A DNA stretch of 64,000 bases, taken from Insolitispirillum peregrinum. Its GTDB lineage: Bacteria > Pseudomonadota > Alphaproteobacteria > Rhodospirillales > Rhodospirillaceae. The notes under the pieces were generated by a model. It had not been told where the DNA came from, searched no databases, and saw only the letters and a program-made list of their open reading frames with translations. Made by a program: the position numbers and the translations under genes. Within the stretch, counting starts at the first letter, position 1, and each line of letters starts with the position of its first letter. The DNA is taken from assembly GCF_042665255.1 (NCBI RefSeq), contig NZ_JBHTCD010000007.1; one strand, given 5' to 3'. Below are positions 33,620-41,794 of this stretch, piece by piece.

Positions 33620-35476
33620 TCAGTCAGCCTCGACAGACAGGTGATAGTCGGACAACAGGGCGGTGGGCTGGTCGCTTTTCTTCAGGACGCAGTTGCCGAT
33701 CACCAGCCGGTCCATGCCGGTGCCGAGGAAACAGCGGACGGCATCCTGCGGCGTACAGACGATCGGTTCGCCGCGGACGTTGAAACTGGTGTTGATCAGC
33801 ATCGGGCAGCCGGTCTGCTGCTTGAACGCCTGCAACAGGGCGTGATAGCGCGGATTGTCCCGGGCGCTGACGGTCTGCACGCGGGCAGAGAAATCCATGT
33901 GGGTGACGGCAGGAATGTCCGAGCGGCGGGTGTGCTGGTGATTCAGCCCGCGCTGTTCCGCTGCCTGTGCGGGCGAGAGACAGCGATGGGCGTCGGCGAC
34001 GGTGGTGACAAACAGCATGTAGGGCGAGGTGGCCTGATGCATGTCGAACCAGTCGGCGGCATCGTCCTGCAGGACCGAGGGGGCAAACGGGCGGAAGCTT
34101 TCGCGGAACTTGATCTTCAGGTTCAGCGTCTTTTGCATCTCGCTGCTGCGCGGGTCGGCGAGAATGGAGCGGTTGCCGAGTGCGCGCGGGCCGAATTCCA
34201 TCCGCCCCTGAAACCAGCCGACCACTTCGCCCGCCGCCAGTGCAGCGGCGGTCTCGCTCAGCAGGGCGGTGTCATCAACGACGCTGTAGGAAACGCCAAG
34301 GGTGCGCAGGGCGTCTTCGGTGTGCGCGTCGGAAAAGGCCGGGCCGAGGGTGCTGCCGCGCATGGCATCGGGGACGATGACAGATCGCGGCTGTTTGGCG
34401 TGCAGGTGATGGGCGGCAAGGGCTGCCCCCAGCGCGCCACCGGCATCGCCAGCGGCGGGCTGAACCCAGATGTTTTCAAAGGCACCATCGGCGGCCAGCT
34501 TGCCGTTGGCGACACAGTTCAGCGCCACCCCCCCGGCCAGACACAGGTTTTTCTGGCCGGTTTCCCGCGCCAGCGCGCGGGTCAGGCGCAGCAGCACGGT
34601 CTCTGTGACCTGCTGGATCGAGGCTGCCAGATCGGTATGGAACGGCTCGATCGGCGATTCCGGCTGGCGCGGCGGGCGACCGAACAGCGCATGAAAGCGG
34701 GCGTTGGTCATCCGCAGGCCGGTGCAATAATTGAAATAGCGCATATCAAGGCGGAAGGTGCCGTCGTCCTTGATGTCGATCAGGTGGCGCAGGATGGTAT
34801 CGGCAAAGCGCGGCTCGCCATAGGGGGCGAGGCCCATCAGCTTGTATTCGCCGGAATTGACCTTGAATCCGGCATAGGTGGTAAAGGCCGAATACAGCAA
34901 CCCGAGGGAATGGGGAAAGGGGATTTCGCGGATGATCTGCAGGTCAGATCCCCGCCCCAGCGCCACGCTGGTGGTGCTCCATTCCCCCACACCGTCGAGG
35001 ACCAGCACCAGCGCCTCGTCAAAGGGCGACGGGTAAAAGGCCGAGGCGGCATGGCTGAGGTGGTGGGAGGAAAACAGCAGCTTGTCCCGCTGCCCCAGTG
35101 ACGGCGCGATCTTTTTCAGTTCTTTGGTCAGCAACGACCGCTGAAACAGCTTTTCCTTCGCCCAGATCGGCAGGCCGGTGCGAAAGGTTGCGAACCCTTG
35201 CGGGGCAAAGGACAGGTAGGTTTCCAGAATGCGCTCAAACTTGACGAACGGCTTGTCATAAAAGACGACGTGATCAATGGCCGGGTCCAGTTCCCCCTGT
35301 GCGTCGATCCGGCAGCCAGCAGCCTCCAGACAGGCCCGCACGGCGGCATGGGGAAAGCACTCATCGTGCTTTTTGCGGCTGAACCGCTCTTCCTGGGCGG
35401 CGGCAACAATCACTCCGTCGTCGATCAGGGCGGCGGCGCTGTCATGGTAATAGGCTGAAATTCCGAGGATGCGCAT
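33620..35476 (-). CDS. NodU/CmcH family carbamoyltransferase
   Basis: A 618-residue enzyme that transfers carbamoyl from carbamoyl phosphate, via carbamoyl-AMP, to a hydroxyl group. The N-terminal ASKHA-type domain begins ILGISAYYHDSAAALIDDG and has AAAQEERFSRKKHDECFP; SSHHLSHAASAFYPSPF carries metal-binding histidines; and LCLAGGVALNCVANGKL lies mid-protein. The C-terminal domain has EFGPRALGNRSILADPR and MLINTSFNVRGEPIVCTP. Relatives act in nodulation factors, cephamycin, and saxitoxin (SxtI). The neighbours SxtJ-like and DUF5989 make the SxtI-type locus comparison strong. The target molecule is unknown; no antibiotic biosynthesis genes are nearby. Confidence 0.93.
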   Translation of the reverse strand: MRILGISAYYHDSAAALIDDGVIVAAAQEERFSRKKHDECFPHAAVRACLEAAGCRIDAQGELDPAIDHVVFYDKPFVKFERILETYLSFAPQGFATFRTGLPIWAKEKLFQRSLLTKELKKIAPSLGQRDKLLFSSHHLSHAASAFYPSPFDEALVLVLDGVGEWSTTSVALGRGSDLQIIREIPFPHSLGLLYSAFTTYAGFKVNSGEYKLMGLAPYGEPRFADTILRHLIDIKDDGTFRLDMRYFNYCTGLRMTNARFHALFGRPPRQPESPIEPFHTDLAASIQQVTETVLLRLTRALARETGQKNLCLAGGVALNCVANGKLAADGAFENIWVQPAAGDAGGALGAALAAHHLHAKQPRSVIVPDAMRGSTLGPAFSDAHTEDALRTLGVSYSVVDDTALLSETAAALAAGEVVGWFQGRMEFGPRALGNRSILADPRSSEMQKTLNLKIKFRESFRPFAPSVLQDDAADWFDMHQATSPYMLFVTTVADAHRCLSPAQAAEQRGLNHQHTRRSDIPAVTHMDFSARVQTVSARDNPRYHALLQAFKQQTGCPMLINTSFNVRGEPIVCTPQDAVRCFLGTGMDRLVIGNCVLKKSDQPTALLSDYHLSVEAD

Positions 35477-35502
35477 GGATGGGACCAGTACCTGAACAGG
35501 CG

Positions 35503-35874
35503 TCAATAGGGGCGGGTAAAGTCGGTCGGCTGGGGGGGCTGGTGGTGGGTCCAGTATGAGTCTGCCGCTGGATCAAAGGTCCGGGTGACCGGATTGTGTC
35601 CACACAGACGCACAAACCAGGCGCCGGGGGTAAAAATCAGGAAATACAGCACAAGCAAGGCGAGCGTGCTGACGCAAGTGTGCATCACCGTGCCAAAGGC
35701 CTGCCACAGCCGGTTGAGCGGTCCCAGCAAGGACGGGCGAAGCAGGACGATGGCGGCCAGGATGGCGACCGGAAACAGCAGTGGCCAGCGGGGTGGCACC
35801 CCGGAGGCCAGCGGAAACAGCGTGATGCCGCATAAAATGAAAAGCCAGACCGCGCCAAAAATCTTGTCAGACAT
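35503..35874 (-). CDS. SxtJ-like small membrane protein
   Basis: A 123-residue protein with three to four hydrophobic segments (FGAVWLFILCGITLFPLA, LLFPVAILAAIVLL, STLALLVLYFLIFTPGAWF) and a polar C-terminal tail with FDPAADSYW. Family members named SxtJ are found next to SxtI-type carbamoyltransferases in many bacteria, where their function is unknown. Here it is the first gene of a leftward operon, 26 bases before the carbamoyltransferase start. I infer that it anchors the enzyme or presents substrate at the membrane. Confidence 0.75.
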   Translation of the reverse strand: MSDKIFGAVWLFILCGITLFPLASGVPPRWPLLFPVAILAAIVLLRPSLLGPLNRLWQAFGTVMHTCVSTLALLVLYFLIFTPGAWFVRLCGHNPVTRTFDPAADSYWTHHQPPQPTDFTRPY

Positions 35875-36122
35875 TTTGTTCTCGTTTTGCGTGTGTCAAG
35901 TAGTGGGGGCGCCAGATGGGTAACGATACTATTATGCTTTTTGAGCAAGATATCGTCAGTTGTTTAACGGAAAGATGGTGAGATGGCCGAGTGGCGGAAT
36001 ATTAAGGGTTTTTAGCTTGTTGCGGACATAATTTTTCTCCAGTATGTAGAGATTTGGTTGTTCTGGCACTGTCCTGCCATGTGCCCCGTGTGCCGATCAT
36101 CAGATGTGTGGATGGCTGAGAG
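35875..36122. promoter_or_regulatory. AT-rich divergent promoter region with a tRNA-Ser-like fragment
   Basis: This 248-base stretch separates the two arms of the carbamoyltransferase locus and is visibly AT-richer than its surroundings. At 35977-35995 it holds GGTGAGATGGCCGAGTGGC, which matches the acceptor and D-arm start of tRNA-Ser, but the rest of a tRNA is absent. It might be a recombination scar or chance. No clear -35/-10 pair is assigned. Confidence 0.5.
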
Positions 36123-36275
36123 ATGGATTTCCTGAAAGACCTGTTCGGCTTTCTGTTCGCCAAAAAGTCGCGCCTGATCCTGCTGCCGTTCCTGTTTGCG
36201 GTGCTGATTTTCGCCATCCTGTTTGTGGTGGTGGGAAATTCCGCCTGGGCACCCTTCGTCTACGCGGTTTTCTAG
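36123..36275 (+). CDS. 50-residue DUF5989/SxtK-like membrane protein
   Basis: The product is 50 residues: MDFLKDLFGFLFAKKSRLIL at the start, one long hydrophobic helix, and the ending AWAPFVYAVF. The pattern of an amphipathic N-terminus with a KK-R pair, a single helix and a terminal APFxYxxF is the DUF5989 family, which accompanies carbamoyltransferase and SxtJ genes. It was too short for routine ORF cut-offs. Translation begins at ATG 36123 after GGCTGAGAG. Its TAG is followed 3 bases later by the SGNH start, so the genes are coupled. Confidence 0.82.
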   Translation: MDFLKDLFGFLFAKKSRLILLPFLFAVLIFAILFVVVGNSAWAPFVYAVF

Positions 36276-36278
36276 ACC

Positions 36279-37250
36279 ATGAGCGAGCCCCGATCGATGC
36301 TGACCCGTGCGCTCTCCTCTCTCGGCCTGATGTGCATCGGGCTGGTGCTGGCCTGTCTGGCCGGTGAGGGGCTGGTGCGCCTCGCTACCGCTGACCAGCG
36401 CAATTACATGGTCGAGATGTGGCGCTATGCCACCTTGCTGAAGCGGGAAAGCGCCAATCCGGCTGTCGGTCACGAGCATGTGCCCAACAGCTCCGCCCGC
36501 CTGCAGGGTGTTGACGTATCGATCAACAGTCTGGGGATGCGGGGGCCGGAACCTGACCTGAGCGACCCGAAACGGCGCAACATCGTCATTATTGGCGACT
36601 CGATGGCCTTTGGCTGGGGGGTGGACGAAGCCCACACCCTGCGCGGGCAACTGGCGCAGGCGCTGGGGGGTACGGTCAATGTGATGACCACCGGCGTCGG
36701 CAACATGAACATGCAGCAGATTGTCGCCCACTGGCTGGACTACAGTCCGAAGATTGCCGCCGATACGGTGATCGTTCTGGCTACCGTTCGCGCAACCGAG
36801 GTGCAGGAAGCAGAACGGGCAGGCTGGTTGGTGCGCCATAGCCAGTTGTATGCGCTGGGGGTGGCCTTTTCCAAAATGCTTGCCCCGGGTCAGCAAAATC
36901 TGGTCGGCTTTTATCAGCAGAACTGGGGCGAGGGACCGGGACGGGCGGCAATGGTCGGTGCGCTGGATGCCTTGCGGGCTGACCAGCAGAAGCGCGGATA
37001 CCGGGTGATTGTGGCCCTGATACCGGAAACCCACGAGTTCCATCCCTATCCGTTCGGGTTCATCACCGAGGTGATGCAGAAAGAAACCACTGCACGGGGC
37101 TGGCCGTTTATCGACATGCTGCCGGAACTGGCCGATCGCCCGGCCCGCAGTTACTGGGTGATGGGTCAGGACCCCCACCCGAATGCGGACGCGCTGGAGC
37201 GGGTTGCCCGCCGCCTGCTGCCGTCCCTGACGACCCCCGCCGCACAGTGA
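36279..37250 (+). CDS. SGNH/GDSL hydrolase-like membrane-anchored protein
   Basis: A 323-residue protein with an N-terminal membrane anchor (LGLMCIGLVLACLAGEGLV) and a periplasmic SGNH domain. Block I is IVIIGDSMAFGWGVDEAHT, with the catalytic serine in GDSMAFG. A TGVGNMNMQQI block supplies Gly and Asn, and the C-terminal QDPHPNADALE supplies the Asp-His pair. It sits between DUF5989 and an MBOAT gene, 9 bases from the latter. MBOAT-SGNH pairs are typical of O-acetylation machines such as AlgI with AlgJ/AlgX and PatA/PatB. Confidence 0.88.
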   Translation: MSEPRSMLTRALSSLGLMCIGLVLACLAGEGLVRLATADQRNYMVEMWRYATLLKRESANPAVGHEHVPNSSARLQGVDVSINSLGMRGPEPDLSDPKRRNIVIIGDSMAFGWGVDEAHTLRGQLAQALGGTVNVMTTGVGNMNMQQIVAHWLDYSPKIAADTVIVLATVRATEVQEAERAGWLVRHSQLYALGVAFSKMLAPGQQNLVGFYQQNWGEGPGRAAMVGALDALRADQQKRGYRVIVALIPETHEFHPYPFGFITEVMQKETTARGWPFIDMLPELADRPARSYWVMGQDPHPNADALERVARRLLPSLTTPAAQ

Positions 37251-37259
37251 GCTGACGCC

Positions 37260-38624
37260 ATGCTGTTCCAGATGCCGTCTTTTCTGGCCTTCTTTGTGGC
37301 GTTCTGTACGCTGTTCGCCGTCTGTCCGGGCGCGCTGCGTCTGCCGCTGGTGACGGTGGCCAGCCTGTTCTTTTACGGCTGGTGGTATCCGCCCTATGTG
37401 ATCCTGCTGGTGGGGCTGGTGCTGTTCTGCTGGCTGGCCCTGCTGGCGGTGCACCGCGACCGGCGCTGGCTGGCTCCGGCGGTGGTGGTGGCGCTGCTGC
37501 CGTTGCTGCTGTTCAAGTACACCGATTTTCTGCTGCGGACGCTGGGCGAGCTGACCGGGGCCAGCCTGCCGCATCTGGGCTGGATGTTGCCGCTGGGCAT
37601 TTCGTTCGTCACCTTCACCATCCTGTGTTACCTGATTGATACCGCCCGCCACCCGGCCAAACGTCCGCCGGAATTCTGGCCGACGGCGGTCTTTCTGACC
37701 TTTTTCCCCCATCTGCTGGCCGGTCCGATCCTGCGCGCACAGCATATTTTGCCCCAGCTTCCCCGGATGCGGCTGGCATGGGCGGCCTTGACCCCCAATC
37801 TGGCGCTGTTTGCGGTCGGGATGATGAAAAAGGTGCTGATCGCCGGCCCGGTGGGCAGCTTTGTTGATCAATCCTATCAGATGCATGGCACGCTGGGCGG
37901 CTGGCATGCGCTGGCCACCATCTTTGGCTTTGCGGTGCAGATTTACTGCGATTTCAGCGCCTATTCCGACATGGCGATTGCGCTGGCCGGGATCCTGGGG
38001 ATAGCCTTCCCGGAAAACTTCCATTCCCCCTATGCTGCCGGATCGACCAGTGAACTGTGGCGACGCTGGCACATGACGCTCAGTTTCTGGCTGCGGGACT
38101 ATGTGCTGAAACCGCTGCACCAACGCTTTTACCGTCACGCCCGTCAACTGGCGCTGTTGCTGACCATGGTCCTGTCGGGGCTGTGGCACGGGGCGGCCTG
38201 GACCTTTGTGGTGTGGGGCACGCTGAACGGGCTGGTGATGGCGATTGAAAGCGCCACCGGCTATTCCCGCTATGCCACCCATGCCAAAGGACTTCAGCGG
38301 GCGGGCTGTGTGGCCCTGACCTTCGGGCTGTGGTGTACGCTGGCGGTGATTTTCCGTGCCCCCGATCTGGCGACGGCGTGGAGCATTCTGGGTGAGTCGT
38401 GGGGACGCGGCGGCTGGGAGCAGTGGCCTGCGGTTGCCACCGTTCCGGTGGCGCTGGGGGTGCTGTTGCTGGTGCTGCACCCGGTTGACCAGATCGACCT
38501 CATCCGGGTAGCCGCCCAGCGGGTTCCGGCAGCGCTGCTGATCCCGGTGTTGCTGGCGGTGATTGCCGGTTGTTCGCTGCTGGCCTCGATGCGGCCGCAG
38601 AATTTCTACTACTTTGACTTCTGA
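37260..38624 (+). CDS. MBOAT family O-acyltransferase, AlgI-like
   Basis: A 454-residue polytopic protein of the MBOAT family. The invariant histidine is in LSGLWHGAAWTFVVWG, preceded by IYCDFSAYSDMAIALAG and ENFHSPY, with STSELWRRWHMTLSFWLRDY, all hallmarks of AlgI/DltB proteins. It moves acyl groups across the inner membrane to an extracytoplasmic acceptor. It follows the SGNH gene and ends 7 bases before the convergent response-regulator gene. With the carbamoyltransferase operon on the other side, it suggests dual decoration of one surface molecule. Confidence 0.92.
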   Translation: MLFQMPSFLAFFVAFCTLFAVCPGALRLPLVTVASLFFYGWWYPPYVILLVGLVLFCWLALLAVHRDRRWLAPAVVVALLPLLLFKYTDFLLRTLGELTGASLPHLGWMLPLGISFVTFTILCYLIDTARHPAKRPPEFWPTAVFLTFFPHLLAGPILRAQHILPQLPRMRLAWAALTPNLALFAVGMMKKVLIAGPVGSFVDQSYQMHGTLGGWHALATIFGFAVQIYCDFSAYSDMAIALAGILGIAFPENFHSPYAAGSTSELWRRWHMTLSFWLRDYVLKPLHQRFYRHARQLALLLTMVLSGLWHGAAWTFVVWGTLNGLVMAIESATGYSRYATHAKGLQRAGCVALTFGLWCTLAVIFRAPDLATAWSILGESWGRGGWEQWPAVATVPVALGVLLLVLHPVDQIDLIRVAAQRVPAALLIPVLLAVIAGCSLLASMRPQNFYYFDF

Positions 38625-38631
38625 CGGTTTC

Positions 38632-39984
38632 TCATAGCCCCAGCCGTTGCAGACGCCGTTTCAGGGCGTGGCGGGAAATGCCCAGATGTTCGGCGGCCCG
38701 TGCCTTGTGGCCGCCGTTCTGGTTCAGGGCGTCGAGCAACAATTGCCGTTCGGCCCGTTCGAGCTGGTCGGCGATGCCATCGCTGGCCGGGGAGTCGCTC
38801 ACCGGCAGGGCGTCCTGCACATCGCCCGGCAGGTCATCGACCGAGACATCACGGCCCGGTAACAGAATGGTCAGCCGTTCAATCAGGTTTTTCAGCTCGC
38901 GCACGTTGCCCGGCCAGGGGTGGGAGCGCAGGATGTCCTTCACCGGATCGGGCAGGCGGATGGCGCTGACGCCTTCCTGTGCGGCGTAGTGGGCGGCAAA
39001 GTGTTCGGCCAGCAGGATCACGTCATCATCGCGCTCGCGCAGGGGCGGCACCGGAATCTGGATCACGTTCAGGCGATAGAACAGGTCTTCACGAAAGCCC
39101 CCGGCACTGACCGCTTTGGCAAGGTCACGGTTGGTGGCCGCCACCACCCGCACATCGGCCTGCAGCGTTTTGGTGCCACCGACGGTGCGATAGGTGCCAT
39201 TCTCCAGAAAATGCAGCAGCTTGGCCTGCAACGGCAGGGGCAGTTCGCCGATTTCATCAAGGAACAGCGTGCCGCCATCGGCCAGCGTCACCAGACCGGT
39301 GCGTTTCTGGTGAGCACCGGTATAGGCCCCGCGCTCGGCCCCGAACAGTTCGGCTTCGATCAGTTGCTCGGGCAGGGCGGCACAGTTGACCTCGACGAAC
39401 GCCTGATCCCGGCGACTGCTTTGGGTATGCAGGGCACGGGCCACCAGCGCCTTGCCGGTGCCGGACTCGCCGAACAGCAGGACGCGGGCGGTGCTGCTGG
39501 CGGCCACCCGGGCGACGGTTTCGCGCAACTGGCCCATGCGGGCGCTGTCGCCGATCAGGCCGGTTTCCGAGATCGCCCGCTGGCGGTGATAGCTGACCTC
39601 GCTGTGCAGGCGGTCACGGTCGAGGGTGCCGCTGATGCAGTGTAACAGCTCGTCCAGCTCAAAGGGCTTGGTCAGGTAGTCGGCGGCTCCGGCCTTGACC
39701 GCCTGCACCGCCATGCGGGTGTCGCCGTGGGCCGAAATCATGATCATCGGCAGGTCGGGGCTGTGGGCGCGCAGCCGCTCCATCGTCCCCATGCCGTCGA
39801 TGCCCGGCATGCGCAGGTCAACCAGCGCAATATCGGGGTGGGCGGTGGTCAAGGCGTCCAGCGCGCTCTGGCAGTCATGGACGCCGGTTACCTGCATCCC
39901 TTGCTGACGCAGGGCGTAGGAGAGCGAGCGCACAAACGGGGCCTCGTCATCAATCAGCAGCACGCTGATACCGTTAAGCATCAT
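38632..39984 (-). CDS. sigma-54-dependent response regulator, NtrC/DctD type
   Basis: A 450-residue activator: receiver domain with phospho-acceptor Asp56 in IALVDLRMPG, AAA+ domain with Walker A GESGTGKALVARAL, ERGAYTGAHQKRTG (a GAYTGA variant of the sigma-54-contacting GAFTGA loop), Walker B GGTLFLDEIGELP, and a Fis-type HTH at the C-terminus (KARAAEHLGISRHALKRRLQ). It is encoded downstream of its kinase with an 11-base overlap. Targets are RpoN promoters; the one at 32359 is a candidate. It converges on the MBOAT gene. Confidence 0.93.
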   Translation of the reverse strand: MMLNGISVLLIDDEAPFVRSLSYALRQQGMQVTGVHDCQSALDALTTAHPDIALVDLRMPGIDGMGTMERLRAHSPDLPMIMISAHGDTRMAVQAVKAGAADYLTKPFELDELLHCISGTLDRDRLHSEVSYHRQRAISETGLIGDSARMGQLRETVARVAASSTARVLLFGESGTGKALVARALHTQSSRRDQAFVEVNCAALPEQLIEAELFGAERGAYTGAHQKRTGLVTLADGGTLFLDEIGELPLPLQAKLLHFLENGTYRTVGGTKTLQADVRVVAATNRDLAKAVSAGGFREDLFYRLNVIQIPVPPLRERDDDVILLAEHFAAHYAAQEGVSAIRLPDPVKDILRSHPWPGNVRELKNLIERLTILLPGRDVSVDDLPGDVQDALPVSDSPASDGIADQLERAERQLLLDALNQNGGHKARAAEHLGISRHALKRRLQRLGL

Positions 39985-41710
39985 CTCGTCCCCAGGCTCC
40001 CTTTTTTGTTTTTTCCCCCGGCAGGCGCAGGCGAACCCGCGTGCCTTCGCCGGGGCGGCTGTCAATGCGCATGGTGCCATGGTTGGCATCAATCATTTGC
40101 GCAGAAATGGTCAGGCCGAGGCCGGTTCCGCCCGCCTTGGTGGTCACAAACGGATCGGTCACGGTGGCCAGCAGGGCCGGGTCCATGCCGCAGCCGCTAT
40201 CACTGACTTCGATGATCACATCGGGGCCTTGCCGGCTGGCGCGCAGGGTGACGCTGTCGCCAGTCTGGCAGGCCTGAATGGCGTTCAGGCCGAGGTTGAC
40301 CAGCACCTGCTGCAACTGGTCGCCATCGGCCAGCAGGGTCAGGGTGGACTCGCCGCTGGTGACAAAGCTGACCCCGCGTTCGGCGGCGGTCGGACGCAAC
40401 AGGGTGGCGGTGCGGCGGAACAGCTCGCGCACCGGGATCTGGCGTTGCTCGGCGGGATGGGGACGGCCATAGGTCAGCAGGTCGTTGACCACCCGGTTCA
40501 GGCGGTCCACTTCGGACTCCATGTCCTGCAACAGTTCCTTGCGGTCGGGGTCGGCTTCGTCGCGGCTCAGCGCCTGCACGGTGGTCTTCAGGGTAGCCAG
40601 CGGATTGCGCACCTCGTGGGCGACACCGGTGGCGAACTGGCCGAGAACGGCCATTTTCTCGGTGCGCACGGTGCGGTCGATCATGTCGCGCAGGCGCAGG
40701 GTCATGGTGTTGAAGGCGCGCGAAATGCTGCCGATTTCATCGCTGCGCTCGCCGCCGCGCAGGCGAAACTCCAGATCGCCCGCTGCCAGCGCGTCGGCTC
40801 CGGCGATCAGGTCGTCAACCCGCCGCCGCAAGCGGCCGGTCAGATGGCCGAACAGCAGGACGATGATCAGGGTGATCGCCGCCCCGCCGGCATACAGCCA
40901 GCCGCGCGCCTTTTCCAGCGAGCCGAACAGCACTTCGGAGCGGACTTCCCGCTTCAGGGACCAGCCGGGGAACACTTCCGGGCCGTCCCCCAGCGGGATG
41001 GTGGTGTGCAGCGGGCGGCCAGTGACATCCAGAATCGCCCCATCGGCGGCTTGCAGGCGCAGCTTGACCACCGGCGTCACCATCGCTTCGTCGAGCTGTT
41101 CGGTGATCGACGACAGCCGCAGGTGCAGGGCCACCGTCACCGGGTCATCGGGGCCTTGCCCGGCGTCACGGATCGGGCGTTGCAGCAACACCCAGCCCGA
41201 GCGACCGGGCGAGGGCAGGTGCGGACCGATCAGGGTGGCGTCGCCCAGCCGGACCCGTGGCAAATCGCTGATCGACCAGTCCTCTGCCGACCAGTACGGC
41301 GGGCCAGAGGCCGCCTGTCCCGGCACCACATGCTGTAAATGGCCGTCACGGTCAAAGAACAGGATGCCGTACAGGTCGGGGACATCGGCTTCCAGATGCA
41401 GCAGGTTGGCAACCTCGCGCGCGCCGGGGCCGGTGGGATTGGCAAGATAGGCGGTCAGGCCGGGATAGTTGGAAATCTTCGCCAGCTGGTACTGGTAGGT
41501 TTCCATGAAGGCGGCCAGCCTGCTGGCGGTGGCGGTTTCCTGCGAGGTCAGCCGCTCGCCGACCAGTGCCGTTTCCAGATCGTTGGCAAAGCGTTCATAC
41601 AGCGCCCCCAGACTGACCAGACCGCCGAGCAGGATCAGCACGGTCAGCAGGCTGTAGCGCGAGACCAGACTGGTGCGGGGTTTGTCGATCAGTGAGCTGT
41701 GCAGGGCCAT
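39974..41710 (-). CDS. membrane histidine kinase, DctB/NtrB-like
   Basis: A 578-residue sensor kinase. The first membrane helix is near residues 18-38, an extracytoplasmic sensor domain of about 230 residues follows, the second helix lies near 271-290, then HAMP and a HisKA domain with His365 in GVAHEVRNPLATLKTT. The HATPase domain has LVNLGLNAIQA, SDSGCGMD and GTGLGLTIS. The signal is unknown. The ATG at 41710 removes a 16-residue upstream stretch without similarity. It is downstream of the HD-GYP gene by 84 bases and overlaps the regulator gene. Confidence 0.92.
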   Translation of the reverse strand: MALHSSLIDKPRTSLVSRYSLLTVLILLGGLVSLGALYERFANDLETALVGERLTSQETATASRLAAFMETYQYQLAKISNYPGLTAYLANPTGPGAREVANLLHLEADVPDLYGILFFDRDGHLQHVVPGQAASGPPYWSAEDWSISDLPRVRLGDATLIGPHLPSPGRSGWVLLQRPIRDAGQGPDDPVTVALHLRLSSITEQLDEAMVTPVVKLRLQAADGAILDVTGRPLHTTIPLGDGPEVFPGWSLKREVRSEVLFGSLEKARGWLYAGGAAITLIIVLLFGHLTGRLRRRVDDLIAGADALAAGDLEFRLRGGERSDEIGSISRAFNTMTLRLRDMIDRTVRTEKMAVLGQFATGVAHEVRNPLATLKTTVQALSRDEADPDRKELLQDMESEVDRLNRVVNDLLTYGRPHPAEQRQIPVRELFRRTATLLRPTAAERGVSFVTSGESTLTLLADGDQLQQVLVNLGLNAIQACQTGDSVTLRASRQGPDVIIEVSDSGCGMDPALLATVTDPFVTTKAGGTGLGLTISAQMIDANHGTMRIDSRPGEGTRVRLRLPGEKTKKGAWGRDDA

Positions 41711-41794
41711 CGCCAGAACCGTACCAGAACCGTATCGGGGGAAGGATGACCATAGCAACTCTGCTGCGGAACGCCACTCCTTTGAAATTTAATT

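Noticed and set aside
35977..36060. Complete tRNA-Ser gene
   Set aside because: Only the first 19 bases match; anticodon arm, variable arm and T arm are absent.
36012..38480. Open frame of 822 codons on the minus strand
   Set aside because: Antisense to the SGNH and MBOAT genes, low-complexity Gln/His/Arg composition, no family signal.
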